Both the position numbers and the translations under genes were made by a program. The notes beneath the pieces are model-generated. The model made no database searches. It had not been told where the DNA came from and saw only the letters and a list, made by a program, of their open reading frames with translations. Source: an uncultured Eubacteriales bacterium (GTDB lineage: Bacteria; Bacillota; Clostridia; Oscillospirales; Acutalibacteraceae). From it: a stretch of DNA of 64,000 bases. Below, in pieces: positions 1 to 8,043 of the stretch. Location of the stretch: NCBI GenBank assembly GCA_934486705.1, contig CAKSQS010000007.1, forward strand, positions 1-64,000. The letters are read 5' to 3'. How positions within the stretch are numbered: position 1 is the first letter of the stretch; the number at the start of each line of letters is the position of its first letter.

Positions 1-12
1 GATTTATAATGC

Positions 13-40
13 CTCAAACTGCGGTATACCGCAGTTTGAG
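13..40. repeat. Perfect 28-bp palindrome
   Basis: A perfect inverted repeat with no loop: CTCAAACTGCGGTA followed by its exact reverse complement. It lies just downstream, on the minus strand, of the transposase fragment at 69-146. It may be a leftover element end or a protein-binding site. Nothing else supports a function. Confidence 0.6.
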
Positions 41-68
41 AAGTGTGCTGACTCTATGCAAAATTGGC

Positions 69-146
69 TCATCTTTCTACCAACGAGTTCCAATCTGAAC
101 CGTCATATTTGTTGTACCATCTTTTTATGCTCGACAGGCTCACTCC
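69..146 (-). pseudogene. Transposase/integrase helix-turn-helix fragment
   Basis: The minus strand encodes a 25-residue stretch, GVSLSSIKRWYNKYDGSDWN followed by SLVER, and then meets a TGA. Its pattern (a small hydrophobic helix, a K/R-R-W recognition helix, then Y-D-G-S-x-x-S-L-x-E/D-R) is what I know from the N-terminal winged-helix part of integrase-type transposases. There is no start codon or catalytic domain. Its upstream end is cut about where the IS3-like remnant begins, so one element may have inserted into another. This is a short match made by eye. Confidence 0.45.
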
Positions 147-217
147 GGATGTATACTAAAAAAGTGGACAACAAAACAAAAAGTAAGTAAAACAGCAGAC
201 AGGAAAGGGGAATTACA

Positions 218-411
218 ATGTCCGCAAAAAACAAATACACATCTGAATTTAAAAAGACCATAGTAAATCTATATCATTCCTGAAAAAGTTATGCTCAGAT
301 ACATAACTAATACGGAGTATCCTCAAACGCTTTGTCCAAATGGGTAAAGCTCTATTCTGAAGTAAAAATTGATGATGACACTATTATCACCGCACAACAA
401 ATCAAATACAG
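218..411 (+). pseudogene. IS3-family orfA transposase remnant
   Basis: An ATG at 218, preceded by AGGAAAGGGG, opens a frame beginning MSAKNKYTSEFKKTIVNLYH, which matches the first helix of IS3/IS150-type OrfA. An in-frame TGA at 281-283 and a TAA about nine codons later interrupt it. The frame continues with YGVSSNALSKWVKLYSEVK and a stretch ending TAQQIK, the usual OrfA helix-turn-helix and pre-coiled-coil segment, and then loses similarity. No OrfB (DDE domain) follows. The segment TACTAAAAAAGTGGAC upstream resembles an IS3-type terminal repeat. The element is dead, with two stops and a 3' truncation. Confidence 0.7.
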
Positions 412-458
412 CAGTATTTTTATAAATATTTAATACTTCGCTGCCTAAAATGACACTT

Positions 459-2564
459 TCATATAGCCCTGCGTTTACAGGGCGAAAGCCTAAAGCCTAT
501 AAACAGCAATACCGCAAGGGACGCGAAAAATGCGTAATATGCCGCTTGCGTATGCTGTGCGCCGTCGGTTTTCGGAATAAGCGAAATATCCGTAAGCTTT
601 CCCGTAGTGTAAGAAACGCTGTCTGCAAAAAGCGTCCACGCAACATCATTTGTAAGGTTAAGCTTAATTTCATCTGTTCCGAGGGGCAGGTTATCGACCG
701 TGGCGGTAACAAGAACGAATTTTTCTGTTCCCGCAATAGTCGTAGGTGCGGAAAGGGTATAATCTACCGTTTTCCAAGCCGCAGAAACCGCGTTTTTGGT
801 CTGAACCGAAAAGTGCTTTGCTTTATCGAAATATCCGTCGGCTATTACAAGTCTTATTTTCACCGATGTTATTTCCTTATCATAGACCTTATAGCTTATA
901 TAGCCGTCCTCGCCGTCGGTTTTGCCGGCTACGCTTAAGCCCGTTTCGGGGTGCTCGGCAAACGCCTGCATATTATCAGAATGACTGTATACCTTTGAAA
1001 AATCGGCAAGCTCATCCGTAAAATCCCCGTATATTATCCCCGAAGAACCGTCGCGGCTCATTTTAAATTCGGCGCGGTCAAGGAAAAGCGTCCATGCAAC
1101 GTCATTGAGCAATGAAATTTTAACCTTTTTAACGTTTGCGGGCAAATCGGCTGTTAAAACGGTGCTTTTGAAATTATTGTTTGTCGAACCGCTTATATCG
1201 GATATTTCGCCGCCCAGAAGGTTTACCGTTTTCCAAGCTTTGCCTACCAAAACCTCTACCCTTATATCGCGCGCGGCGTCAAAAAAGCCTGTGTAAAACT
1301 GTATTCCTATTTTCGCCGAGGTGATATAAGCGTTATTTTCGGTGGCATAGGTTACCGAGCTTTCCGTATTTCCGTTTCCTCTGCCCATTACGCTGAGCCC
1401 CGTTTCGGGGTGCGGGTTGTGAAATTCAAAATTATCGGTATGTGATTCGGTTTTTGAAAAATTCTCAAACTCATCCGTCAGGATAGTATCTTTAACCTCG
1501 GGCTCGTCTTTTTTGCCGCCGTCGTCGGTTTTACCGCCGTCAATTACCTTTACATCCTTAAGCGTTATGCCAAGCTCATCCAAAAACAGCGTCCACACCA
1601 CGTCGTTTAAAAGGCTGATTTTTACAAAGCGTGTGTTTTCGGGCAGCGCCGCGCTTAATTCCTGTGTTTTAAAAACGGGGTTTGCTGCGCCTTTAATATC
1701 CTTTGTCTCCCCCTCTGTGAGCGGGGCGCTTACCCATTCGTCCGTATCGGAAACTTTGTATTCAAGCCTTATATCCCGCGAATACAGGACATAGCCATCC
1801 GCCTTTTGAACGCCGAGCCTCACCGCCGAAAAGTATTTCCCCTCGGGGGCGTTATACGCTACCGAGCTTTCACCGTCTGTTGTTTTTCTGCCTATAACGC
1901 TCAATCCCGTTTCCGGGTGATTCGGGAAAACGTCAAAATTATCCGTTTTAAAATCGGGCTTTGATAAATCGGAAAAATCATCGGTTAAAATATCCTCGCC
2001 GGGAACGTCGGGTTTTTCTTCACCGGAGTTTCCTTTTTTAATATCCAATGTTACCGAATCTATAAAAAGCGTCCAGCCAACATCGTTAAGCAGCGATATT
2101 TTAATTTCCGCGGTCTCTGCGGGTAACTCGCAGTATATCTTCTGCAGCTTAAAGGCAAGCGTTTCTTTGCCGATAATGCTTTCTTCCTCGCCTGCCGTCA
2201 TTACAAGCGGCTGCAATTCTGTCAGCCCGACTGCCCTGTACTCTACCTTTATATCCCTTGAAACGCTTACAAAGCCGCTGTATACCTGCAAGGAAATTTC
2301 CGCCCTTTCAAAAGTATCGCCGTTTCCCGCAGTATATGTTACCGAACTTTCGTCGGTCACGTTTTTCCTGCCGATAACGCTTAAGCCCGTTTCGGCGTGG
2401 TTTGCAAACATATCCCAGTTTTCGGTATGGGCAGAGGCCTTGCTCCAGTCTGTCATATCATCGTGCAATTGCGCGTTGTTTTCAGCGGATAAAGGCAACA
2501 CGCACATTCCGAGCGTTAATGTCAGACATATAAGAATTGCAAATAGTTTTGATGCTGTTTTCAT
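459..2564 (-). CDS. Secreted four-repeat surface protein with C-terminal anchor
   Basis: A 701-residue exported protein. After a signal peptide (about residues 1-27) come four tandem copies of a module of about 145 residues (roughly 33-175, 193-337, 360-505, 515-660). Each begins D-D/E-F/M-x-D/N-x-S-K, then H-x-D/E-N, then a signature close to HPETGLSVIGR, and ends with VKISLLNDVAWTLFLD. The alternating hydrophobic pattern suggests a beta-sandwich, perhaps glycan binding; I know no named family for it. The C-terminus is IPKTDGA, a hydrophobic segment (about 675-692) and CKRRAI, which looks like a sortase signal with TD in place of TG, or a simple membrane anchor. The ATG follows GGGGAGG by 7 bases and lies 15 bases from the upstream stop, so it ends the locus A operon. 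One module copy is also found in the next protein upstream (2580-5471). Confidence 0.85.
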   Translation of the reverse strand: MKTASKLFAILICLTLTLGMCVLPLSAENNAQLHDDMTDWSKASAHTENWDMFANHAETGLSVIGRKNVTDESSVTYTAGNGDTFERAEISLQVYSGFVSVSRDIKVEYRAVGLTELQPLVMTAGEEESIIGKETLAFKLQKIYCELPAETAEIKISLLNDVGWTLFIDSVTLDIKKGNSGEEKPDVPGEDILTDDFSDLSKPDFKTDNFDVFPNHPETGLSVIGRKTTDGESSVAYNAPEGKYFSAVRLGVQKADGYVLYSRDIRLEYKVSDTDEWVSAPLTEGETKDIKGAANPVFKTQELSAALPENTRFVKISLLNDVVWTLFLDELGITLKDVKVIDGGKTDDGGKKDEPEVKDTILTDEFENFSKTESHTDNFEFHNPHPETGLSVMGRGNGNTESSVTYATENNAYITSAKIGIQFYTGFFDAARDIRVEVLVGKAWKTVNLLGGEISDISGSTNNNFKSTVLTADLPANVKKVKISLLNDVAWTLFLDRAEFKMSRDGSSGIIYGDFTDELADFSKVYSHSDNMQAFAEHPETGLSVAGKTDGEDGYISYKVYDKEITSVKIRLVIADGYFDKAKHFSVQTKNAVSAAWKTVDYTLSAPTTIAGTEKFVLVTATVDNLPLGTDEIKLNLTNDVAWTLFADSVSYTTGKLTDISLIPKTDGAQHTQAAYYAFFASLAVLLFIGFRLSPCKRRAI

Positions 2565-2579
2565 ATTCGATCCTCCCCG

Positions 2580-5471
2580 TTAATTAACAGTGGCTGCATA
2601 TTCATAAACCGAATTTAATACTATCGCAACATACGGAACTGTAGAATTTCCTAACGGTACCGTGGCGGAAAATTTATTTTTATATTGTATCAAATAATCC
2701 ACATCTCCTACCGAGGCTGCCGCTAATGCTACAAAGCAATAATAATTTTCCTTTGTAGCAACAGAACCGATATCAAATCTGCGTTTTACATCATAATATA
2801 CAGACATTTTCTTCTCTGTGTCAACTGCATTGTAAATAACCGGGAATAATTGAGCCAAACCCGAAGGATAATATTCATTCAACAGATACTTATGGGATAC
2901 TGTACCGTCATCCTTATTTATTCCTGTTTCAAAATAACAATTTTCGTTCCACAGTTGTTTATTAAGCTCGGTTTTCAGCTGTGATGATTTTTCAAGACAA
3001 TCATTTGCTAAGTCGTTCACATCCAAAAGCTTGAATAATTTTTCAGATTCAATCAGAGCCGCATATACCTCGCTGTTATCCATAGTATATATTATGGGAT
3101 AATTTTTCTTTGCGTATGTCAGACCGTTATGAAGTGTAGAAATCATTGAATTGTAAACACTTATAACTTTTGATTTATGCTCTGTAATAAAATCAATATC
3201 TCCGGTTTTTTCACAATATTTTTCAAGAAGCATTAAAAATGTTGCCGCATAGGAATCGGTTGAATCATATGTGCCGTTCGTTTTTTCCGCCTTGCCGTCC
3301 ATATAATAATCGTAAATTGTTCCGTCAGCATTCAAATGAGCAAAATGCCAATTTATGTACTTTTTTACATTTTCGGCATACAAATCCGGACGGTTTAATA
3401 AGGCAATTGCAACATAGTCGGAAAAATAGGGATTTATGCTTTCTTCTCCCTTAGTATCTGCGCGAGTCGGAAATGCTCCGTTTTCCAGCTGTAATCCGGA
3501 CAGGAAAATCAAATCGTTATCCGCAAATTTTTTCAACTCATTGATTTTTCTGATATTTTCAACCTTTTCCGCACTTAGCAGCTCTGCCGCTCCCAATAAG
3601 TGCTTTCTTAGAGCGGCCATATCCTTTGCATCAATTAAATCATTACCGTCAAGATCAAATTTTAAATCACCCGTCTCATTTGCCATATATTTTTTTATTA
3701 TAATTAAATCAAGAATATTCACGCTGCCGTCATTATTAAAATCCCCCGCCGGTTCAGCCCGTACAGGATCTTCCTTGTATTTGATCGCAACATTATTGAT
3801 ATAATACGTCCAATTAACATCTTTGCTATTTACGGATATTCTTATTTTTTTAGTGTTTTTAGGAAGTCCCATATATGAAAGCTTTGATAGGATGAACTTT
3901 GTATCGCCGATCGGAGTACTCAAAACAGCAGTGGCTTTTACCGTATGCCATACATCAGAATCATCTGTTTGCGCTTTTAAAATAAGGTGCTCGGGTGTTG
4001 TATGGTCGGAATGGTAGCCCGTATCTGCAACAACCTCCAACAACTCCCTGCCGTCACAGCTGTATTCAATGTAATTTTCACCGTATTCTGAAGTCGTTGA
4101 CGACACCACGCTGTCCTTTATATACGGTTCATTTATAAATATTTGCAAATTCTCCGTATGATCCGAAGATATGCTCCAATCGGTCAGACTGTCAAACTTA
4201 TAAGCCGTGTTTTCAGAAAAATCGGTGTTCTTTGATTGTTTAAACAGCCAATCCGTTACATCATCCATCGCCTTAAACCATATTCCGTGATCCAAGCCGT
4301 CATATTCCGTGTAATGTGCATTTTCATTGCCAAGGGACAGGAGATTCTCATACATAGCCCTATTCGCGTCAATATTTACAACTGCATCGTTCGTGCCGTG
4401 AAAGCTCCAAATCGGCAAGTCTTTGATTACGCTCGCTTTTGTAGGATCGCAGCCGCCGCAAATCGGGGCTATTGCCGAAAACAATTCTGGATATCTGGTA
4501 GCAAGCTCATAGGTGCCGAAACCGCCCATGGAATACCCAAGCGCATATATTCTTGAGGAATCTACGTTATAGGTGCTTTTAACCTTTTTCAACAAATCTC
4601 TTGCAGCCAATAAAGCGGGAGTCGGCGTCAAATCATCCTGCTTATATTTTGCGGTAGCACCGACATCACCCATAGCGTCCCTGTCTCTCCAATGTTGCCC
4701 CTTAAAGCGATCGGCAATGGGTGCCAGTAAAATACAATTATAATTACCTTTAAATACCTTGTCTCTGAAATATTCGTAACCGCTTCTGTCGGTATCGCCG
4801 CCAAAACCGTGCATAAATAACACCAACGGAAGAGTTTCTTTGCCGTCATACCCCGCAGGCACAGTCAGATAATATTCAAGAGTTGTGCCGGAAGAATTTG
4901 TGAAAAACAATGTCTGTTCATTGTACGCCTTATCCACTTCACTTGCCCCGCTTACTTTTAATTTTAATCTGTCAAGAAACAAAGTCCATTCACCCGAATT
5001 GTTCAATTGAAGCTTAAGCTTTGTTGTGTTGTCCGGCACAGAAACGGCGGTGGCCGTCACAGATTTGAAATTCGGTACTTTCGCACCGTCGATTTCCTTT
5101 TCCGCGCTCATCGTCAACGATAATTCCTGCCAAGCACCGTTAGAGTAAGCCGAAACGACAAGATCTTCTTTTTTAAAGTGAATATGATGCTCCACTACAT
5201 CGACAGAAACCGCGGTTATTTTTTTGCCTTCAAACGAGTAGATAAGGCTGTTTTCGGATTTGGTATTATTCCTTCCGACAACCGAAAGTCCGAACTCAGG
5301 ATGATACGGGAATATATCCCATTCTCCTACTTTTTCAATACCCTGCATCCAAGTGTCGTAGTTATCCGTAAAATCATAGGTTTCCTCGGCAAATGCAGAA
5401 GACGGGGCGACGAAAATAGCCGATAAAATCATTACAACCGTACACATAAGAGAAATAATACGTTTTTTCAT
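2580..5471 (-). CDS. Secreted esterase with dockerin and alpha/alpha-barrel domain
   Basis: A 963-residue modular exoenzyme. Order: signal peptide (1-28); one copy of the HPE-x-GLSV beta-module (about 30-172); an alpha/beta-hydrolase domain (about 185-415) with oxyanion motif HGFGG, nucleophile elbow GYSMGG, an acidic residue in GTNDAVV and a histidine in GLDHGIW; a second, divergent beta-module (about 420-570); a type I dockerin (about 578-635) with both calcium loops (DFNNDGSVNILD and DLDGNDLIDAKD); and a C-terminal helical domain (about 650-963). The hydrolase resembles feruloyl/acetyl esterases and prolyl-oligopeptidase-like esterases, so it probably removes ester groups from a polysaccharide. 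The C-terminal domain is a paralogue of the lipoprotein at 9336-10580. Having the dockerin in the middle is unusual. GGGAGG lies 8 bases before the ATG. Confidence 0.85.
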   Translation of the reverse strand: MKKRIISLMCTVVMILSAIFVAPSSAFAEETYDFTDNYDTWMQGIEKVGEWDIFPYHPEFGLSVVGRNNTKSENSLIYSFEGKKITAVSVDVVEHHIHFKKEDLVVSAYSNGAWQELSLTMSAEKEIDGAKVPNFKSVTATAVSVPDNTTKLKLQLNNSGEWTLFLDRLKLKVSGASEVDKAYNEQTLFFTNSSGTTLEYYLTVPAGYDGKETLPLVLFMHGFGGDTDRSGYEYFRDKVFKGNYNCILLAPIADRFKGQHWRDRDAMGDVGATAKYKQDDLTPTPALLAARDLLKKVKSTYNVDSSRIYALGYSMGGFGTYELATRYPELFSAIAPICGGCDPTKASVIKDLPIWSFHGTNDAVVNIDANRAMYENLLSLGNENAHYTEYDGLDHGIWFKAMDDVTDWLFKQSKNTDFSENTAYKFDSLTDWSISSDHTENLQIFINEPYIKDSVVSSTTSEYGENYIEYSCDGRELLEVVADTGYHSDHTTPEHLILKAQTDDSDVWHTVKATAVLSTPIGDTKFILSKLSYMGLPKNTKKIRISVNSKDVNWTYYINNVAIKYKEDPVRAEPAGDFNNDGSVNILDLIIIKKYMANETGDLKFDLDGNDLIDAKDMAALRKHLLGAAELLSAEKVENIRKINELKKFADNDLIFLSGLQLENGAFPTRADTKGEESINPYFSDYVAIALLNRPDLYAENVKKYINWHFAHLNADGTIYDYYMDGKAEKTNGTYDSTDSYAATFLMLLEKYCEKTGDIDFITEHKSKVISVYNSMISTLHNGLTYAKKNYPIIYTMDNSEVYAALIESEKLFKLLDVNDLANDCLEKSSQLKTELNKQLWNENCYFETGINKDDGTVSHKYLLNEYYPSGLAQLFPVIYNAVDTEKKMSVYYDVKRRFDIGSVATKENYYCFVALAAASVGDVDYLIQYKNKFSATVPLGNSTVPYVAIVLNSVYEYAATVN

Positions 5472-5539
5472 AAATACAACCTCCCATTTTATATTGGTGC
5501 TGTTAAATGGCAGCCGCCATTGCCAAAAAACAGATGGAG

Positions 5540-6760
5540 CTATATAATGCTGTGAATTTCTCCGTTGCTTTCAAGCACGGTAAGAATATCCTCGCAAAGC
5601 ATTAGGCAGCGCGGCAAATGAAAAGGTCCTTTCCACAAAGAGCCCTTTTGGGTGTGTGAAACGCTGCCGTCTCTGTGCAGATAGCCGTACCACTCGCCGT
5701 ATTCCCTATCCGCAAAATGCGAAAAGGCATAATCATAGGTCTTTTCAAACATATCCCAATATTTTTTATCCTTGGTTACGGCATATGCAAGCAATGTGGA
5801 TATTAAAACCTCGTTATGCACCCACCAAAGCTTCATATCCCATTCCAGCTGCTCGCACGGTCTGCCAAGCACGTCAACAAAATAGAACATTCCGCCGTTT
5901 TCCTTATCCCAGCCGCGCTCTGTATGCCAGTCAAGTAAATTCAGCGCTTTTTTCATAAGCTCATCGTCCTTGGAATAAAGCGCCTCACACATAATAAACC
6001 ACGAGTTTTCGCAGGAGTGACCGGGGTTAACGGTTCTGCCCGCGGGGTTATCTATCATACTGCCGTCGCTTGCCACCGTTTCAAGCACACACTTAAGCTC
6101 GGGCTTGTAGTGATATTTCAGTATATCTCCTATTACTTCGCGCACCGCGGCGGTATAATATTCCGCCCTTTCGGGAATACAGCGGCGCAGTATCTGCCCC
6201 GAGCTTATAAGCACCATTGCCACTGCGGAATCACGCTGACTTCTTGTTTCGGAATATGATTTCGGTGTAATTTTAAAAGGGTCATTTTCGGGGTGACGGT
6301 AGATATCGAGCATCATATCAAAGCATTTTGCCGCCTTAGACAGAGCCTCGGTATCTCCCGTAAGGGCGCCGTATTCAGCCATGCCTATAACAAAAAAGCT
6401 TTCGGAATACATATATCTGCGCTTTCTCAGCGGTCTGCCGTCGCGCGTTACGGTGAAAAACATTCTTCCGTCGCTGTCGGTACAGTATTTTTCAAGAAAT
6501 TCCTTACCGCTTTTTGCCGCGTTAAGCCAGCTTTCCCTTACGCCGTACCTTGCGCACAGGGAGGAAAACGTCCAAAGGCAGCGCCCCTGAAACCAAACCG
6601 ATTTATCATTGTTGTAGCTCTTTCCCTCTCTGTCCACCGAGGTTATAAACCCGCCGTATTCCTTATCTATAAGGTCGCTTTTTTCCCAAAACGGAATACA
6701 GTCGTCCAGAAGAGCCGAGTGAAAGCGATTTTTGTATTCGGTAAATATTTTATTTTCCAT
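5540..6760 (-). CDS. N-acylglucosamine 2-epimerase (AGE) family protein
   Basis: A cytoplasmic enzyme of about 406 residues, the usual AGE/cellobiose-2-epimerase length. Recognisable features are an early W-F-Q-G-R-x-x-W-T-F-S motif, NPGHSCENSWF carrying the family histidine, and the block CEQLEWDMKLWWVHNE with the second catalytic histidine. Family members interconvert C2 epimers (GlcNAc/ManNAc, glucose/mannose ends of disaccharides), so it probably processes an imported sugar. I prefer the ATG at 6760: AAGGAGG lies 9 bases before it, but only 3 bases before the ATG at 6766. It overlaps the upstream gene by 11 bases, suggesting translational coupling. The exact substrate cannot be told from sequence. 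Confidence 0.85.
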   Translation of the reverse strand: MENKIFTEYKNRFHSALLDDCIPFWEKSDLIDKEYGGFITSVDREGKSYNNDKSVWFQGRCLWTFSSLCARYGVRESWLNAAKSGKEFLEKYCTDSDGRMFFTVTRDGRPLRKRRYMYSESFFVIGMAEYGALTGDTEALSKAAKCFDMMLDIYRHPENDPFKITPKSYSETRSQRDSAVAMVLISSGQILRRCIPERAEYYTAAVREVIGDILKYHYKPELKCVLETVASDGSMIDNPAGRTVNPGHSCENSWFIMCEALYSKDDELMKKALNLLDWHTERGWDKENGGMFYFVDVLGRPCEQLEWDMKLWWVHNEVLISTLLAYAVTKDKKYWDMFEKTYDYAFSHFADREYGEWYGYLHRDGSVSHTQKGSLWKGPFHLPRCLMLCEDILTVLESNGEIHSII

Positions 6761-8027
6761 TGCCATTTTCCTCCTTGGTTTTAAGGTAATTCATATATTC
6801 GCTGTAAAATTTTTCGGTCTCGGCAAGACCCAAATTCATTCTGTGCCCCGGCTCGTTCATAATTCCGGTATACTGGTAGCCGTATATCTGCTCCAATTTA
6901 TCGTAATTCTTCATTTCTTTAAGCAGATCGGGTATTTTTTTGGGGCGAAGCCCGTCGGTAAACGGAACGGCGAACATTTCCATATCAACCCAGAAATGCG
7001 TTCCCGTCTTGCGGCACATATTCATAATTTCATCAATATTATATTCGCTCCTTGCAAATGCAAAGGGAATTATAATATCAAGGTTTTCGAGTATCGGCAG
7101 CCATTCCCGCTCATACCAGTGCATATGGATGTTGTTAGGGGCAAGCGCCACCGGCTTTGTGGGAGTAAGCCGCCTTACAAACGCGGTATATTCTCTGAAA
7201 AAGCTTTGTATATCCTTATATTTCTCATTCGGAACAGCGGGATAATCAAAGTAGAGCGAGCCCATGATTTCCTCGGAAATATACCAGCCGTAAAATGATT
7301 TATGGTGTCCGTAGCGTTCGTTCAGCTCCACAGTCACCCTTTTATGCCATTCAAGAGAGTCGGGCGAAAATTCAAACCACGCATACATACCCACCCCGGG
7401 AAAAACATGCATTCCGCACTCATCGGCGGCAGTCAGTATAACCTCTAACGGGTCTTCGCACTTTATTGGCATTCTGTTTTTGTAAAGTTTACTCGGATAA
7501 AACGCTTTTCCGTCGTATGTATCCACGGTCATATTGTGCTGATAAGCGTAATTTCCCGCGTCAAACACATTTTGAATAAGCACCGAGGTGATTTTAGCCT
7601 TGTGCATTGAGTAGATTATCTGCCGCCAGCCGTCGGCGTCGAGGTTCTTGAGTCCTTCGTTAAAGTAAGTGCCCTCCGCCTCGCTCCAGTGGTAAAGCGT
7701 TATCCAGCAGCCGTCTATCATCCCGGTGGACGGCACATCCGATTTTACAACCTCATAAGGTATGCGTATTGTTTCCTCCGTATTGCCGTCGTTGTCCTTA
7801 AAGTTTATTTCAAACTCAAATTTTCCTGTTATACCGCTGAGGTCGGGATATATTCTGTTAGATTCAAGCCCTTTTTTAAGGTCGTATTTTCCAAGCAGCG
7901 TCCTACCGCTTGCGGTAACCGCGTAAATCTCCGCCGCGCAGGCGTTTTCCGTTGCTATTTTCAATTCCGGCGACACCTTATCCGAAATTCTTGCCGCAGG
8001 AATCGGCGTACAGTAATTTTTTTGCAT
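6750..8027 (-). CDS. DUF4434-like TIM-barrel glycosidase candidate
   Basis: A 425-residue protein without signal peptide. Residues 1-100 form a beta-rich N-terminal part, and a barrel follows from IDGCWITLYHW (about 105). The barrel carries GVGMYAWFEF, the strand end FYGWYISEE (E252/E253, a likely acid/base position), ALAPNNIHMHW and a late FWVDMEMFAVPF. This pattern matches my memory of DUF4434/GH-A-like proteins found in polysaccharide loci. Lying between a sugar binding protein and an epimerase, it probably acts inside the cell on an imported oligosaccharide. A GGAGAGGG ribosome site precedes the ATG. The family assignment is moderate, and activity is inferred. Confidence 0.65.
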   Translation of the reverse strand: MQKNYCTPIPAARISDKVSPELKIATENACAAEIYAVTASGRTLLGKYDLKKGLESNRIYPDLSGITGKFEFEINFKDNDGNTEETIRIPYEVVKSDVPSTGMIDGCWITLYHWSEAEGTYFNEGLKNLDADGWRQIIYSMHKAKITSVLIQNVFDAGNYAYQHNMTVDTYDGKAFYPSKLYKNRMPIKCEDPLEVILTAADECGMHVFPGVGMYAWFEFSPDSLEWHKRVTVELNERYGHHKSFYGWYISEEIMGSLYFDYPAVPNEKYKDIQSFFREYTAFVRRLTPTKPVALAPNNIHMHWYEREWLPILENLDIIIPFAFARSEYNIDEIMNMCRKTGTHFWVDMEMFAVPFTDGLRPKKIPDLLKEMKNYDKLEQIYGYQYTGIMNEPGHRMNLGLAETEKFYSEYMNYLKTKEENGNGK

Positions 8028-8043
8028 TTTTCCCTCTCCGTAT

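Noticed and set aside
450..938. Plus-strand frame of 162 codons opposite the four-repeat protein
   Set aside because: It lies wholly antisense to a gene with signal peptide and repeats, has no ribosome site, and its low-complexity basic content is typical of a shadow frame.
5472..5539. Short AATGGC/GCCATT hairpin between the esterase and epimerase genes as a terminator
   Set aside because: The stem is only 6 base pairs and the T run precedes rather than follows it on the transcribed strand, so I treat the operon as continuous.
6293..6784. Long plus-strand frames opposite the AGE epimerase and other genes
   Set aside because: GC-rich third positions on the coding strand generate long antisense frames throughout the window; none has a start signal or a family motif.
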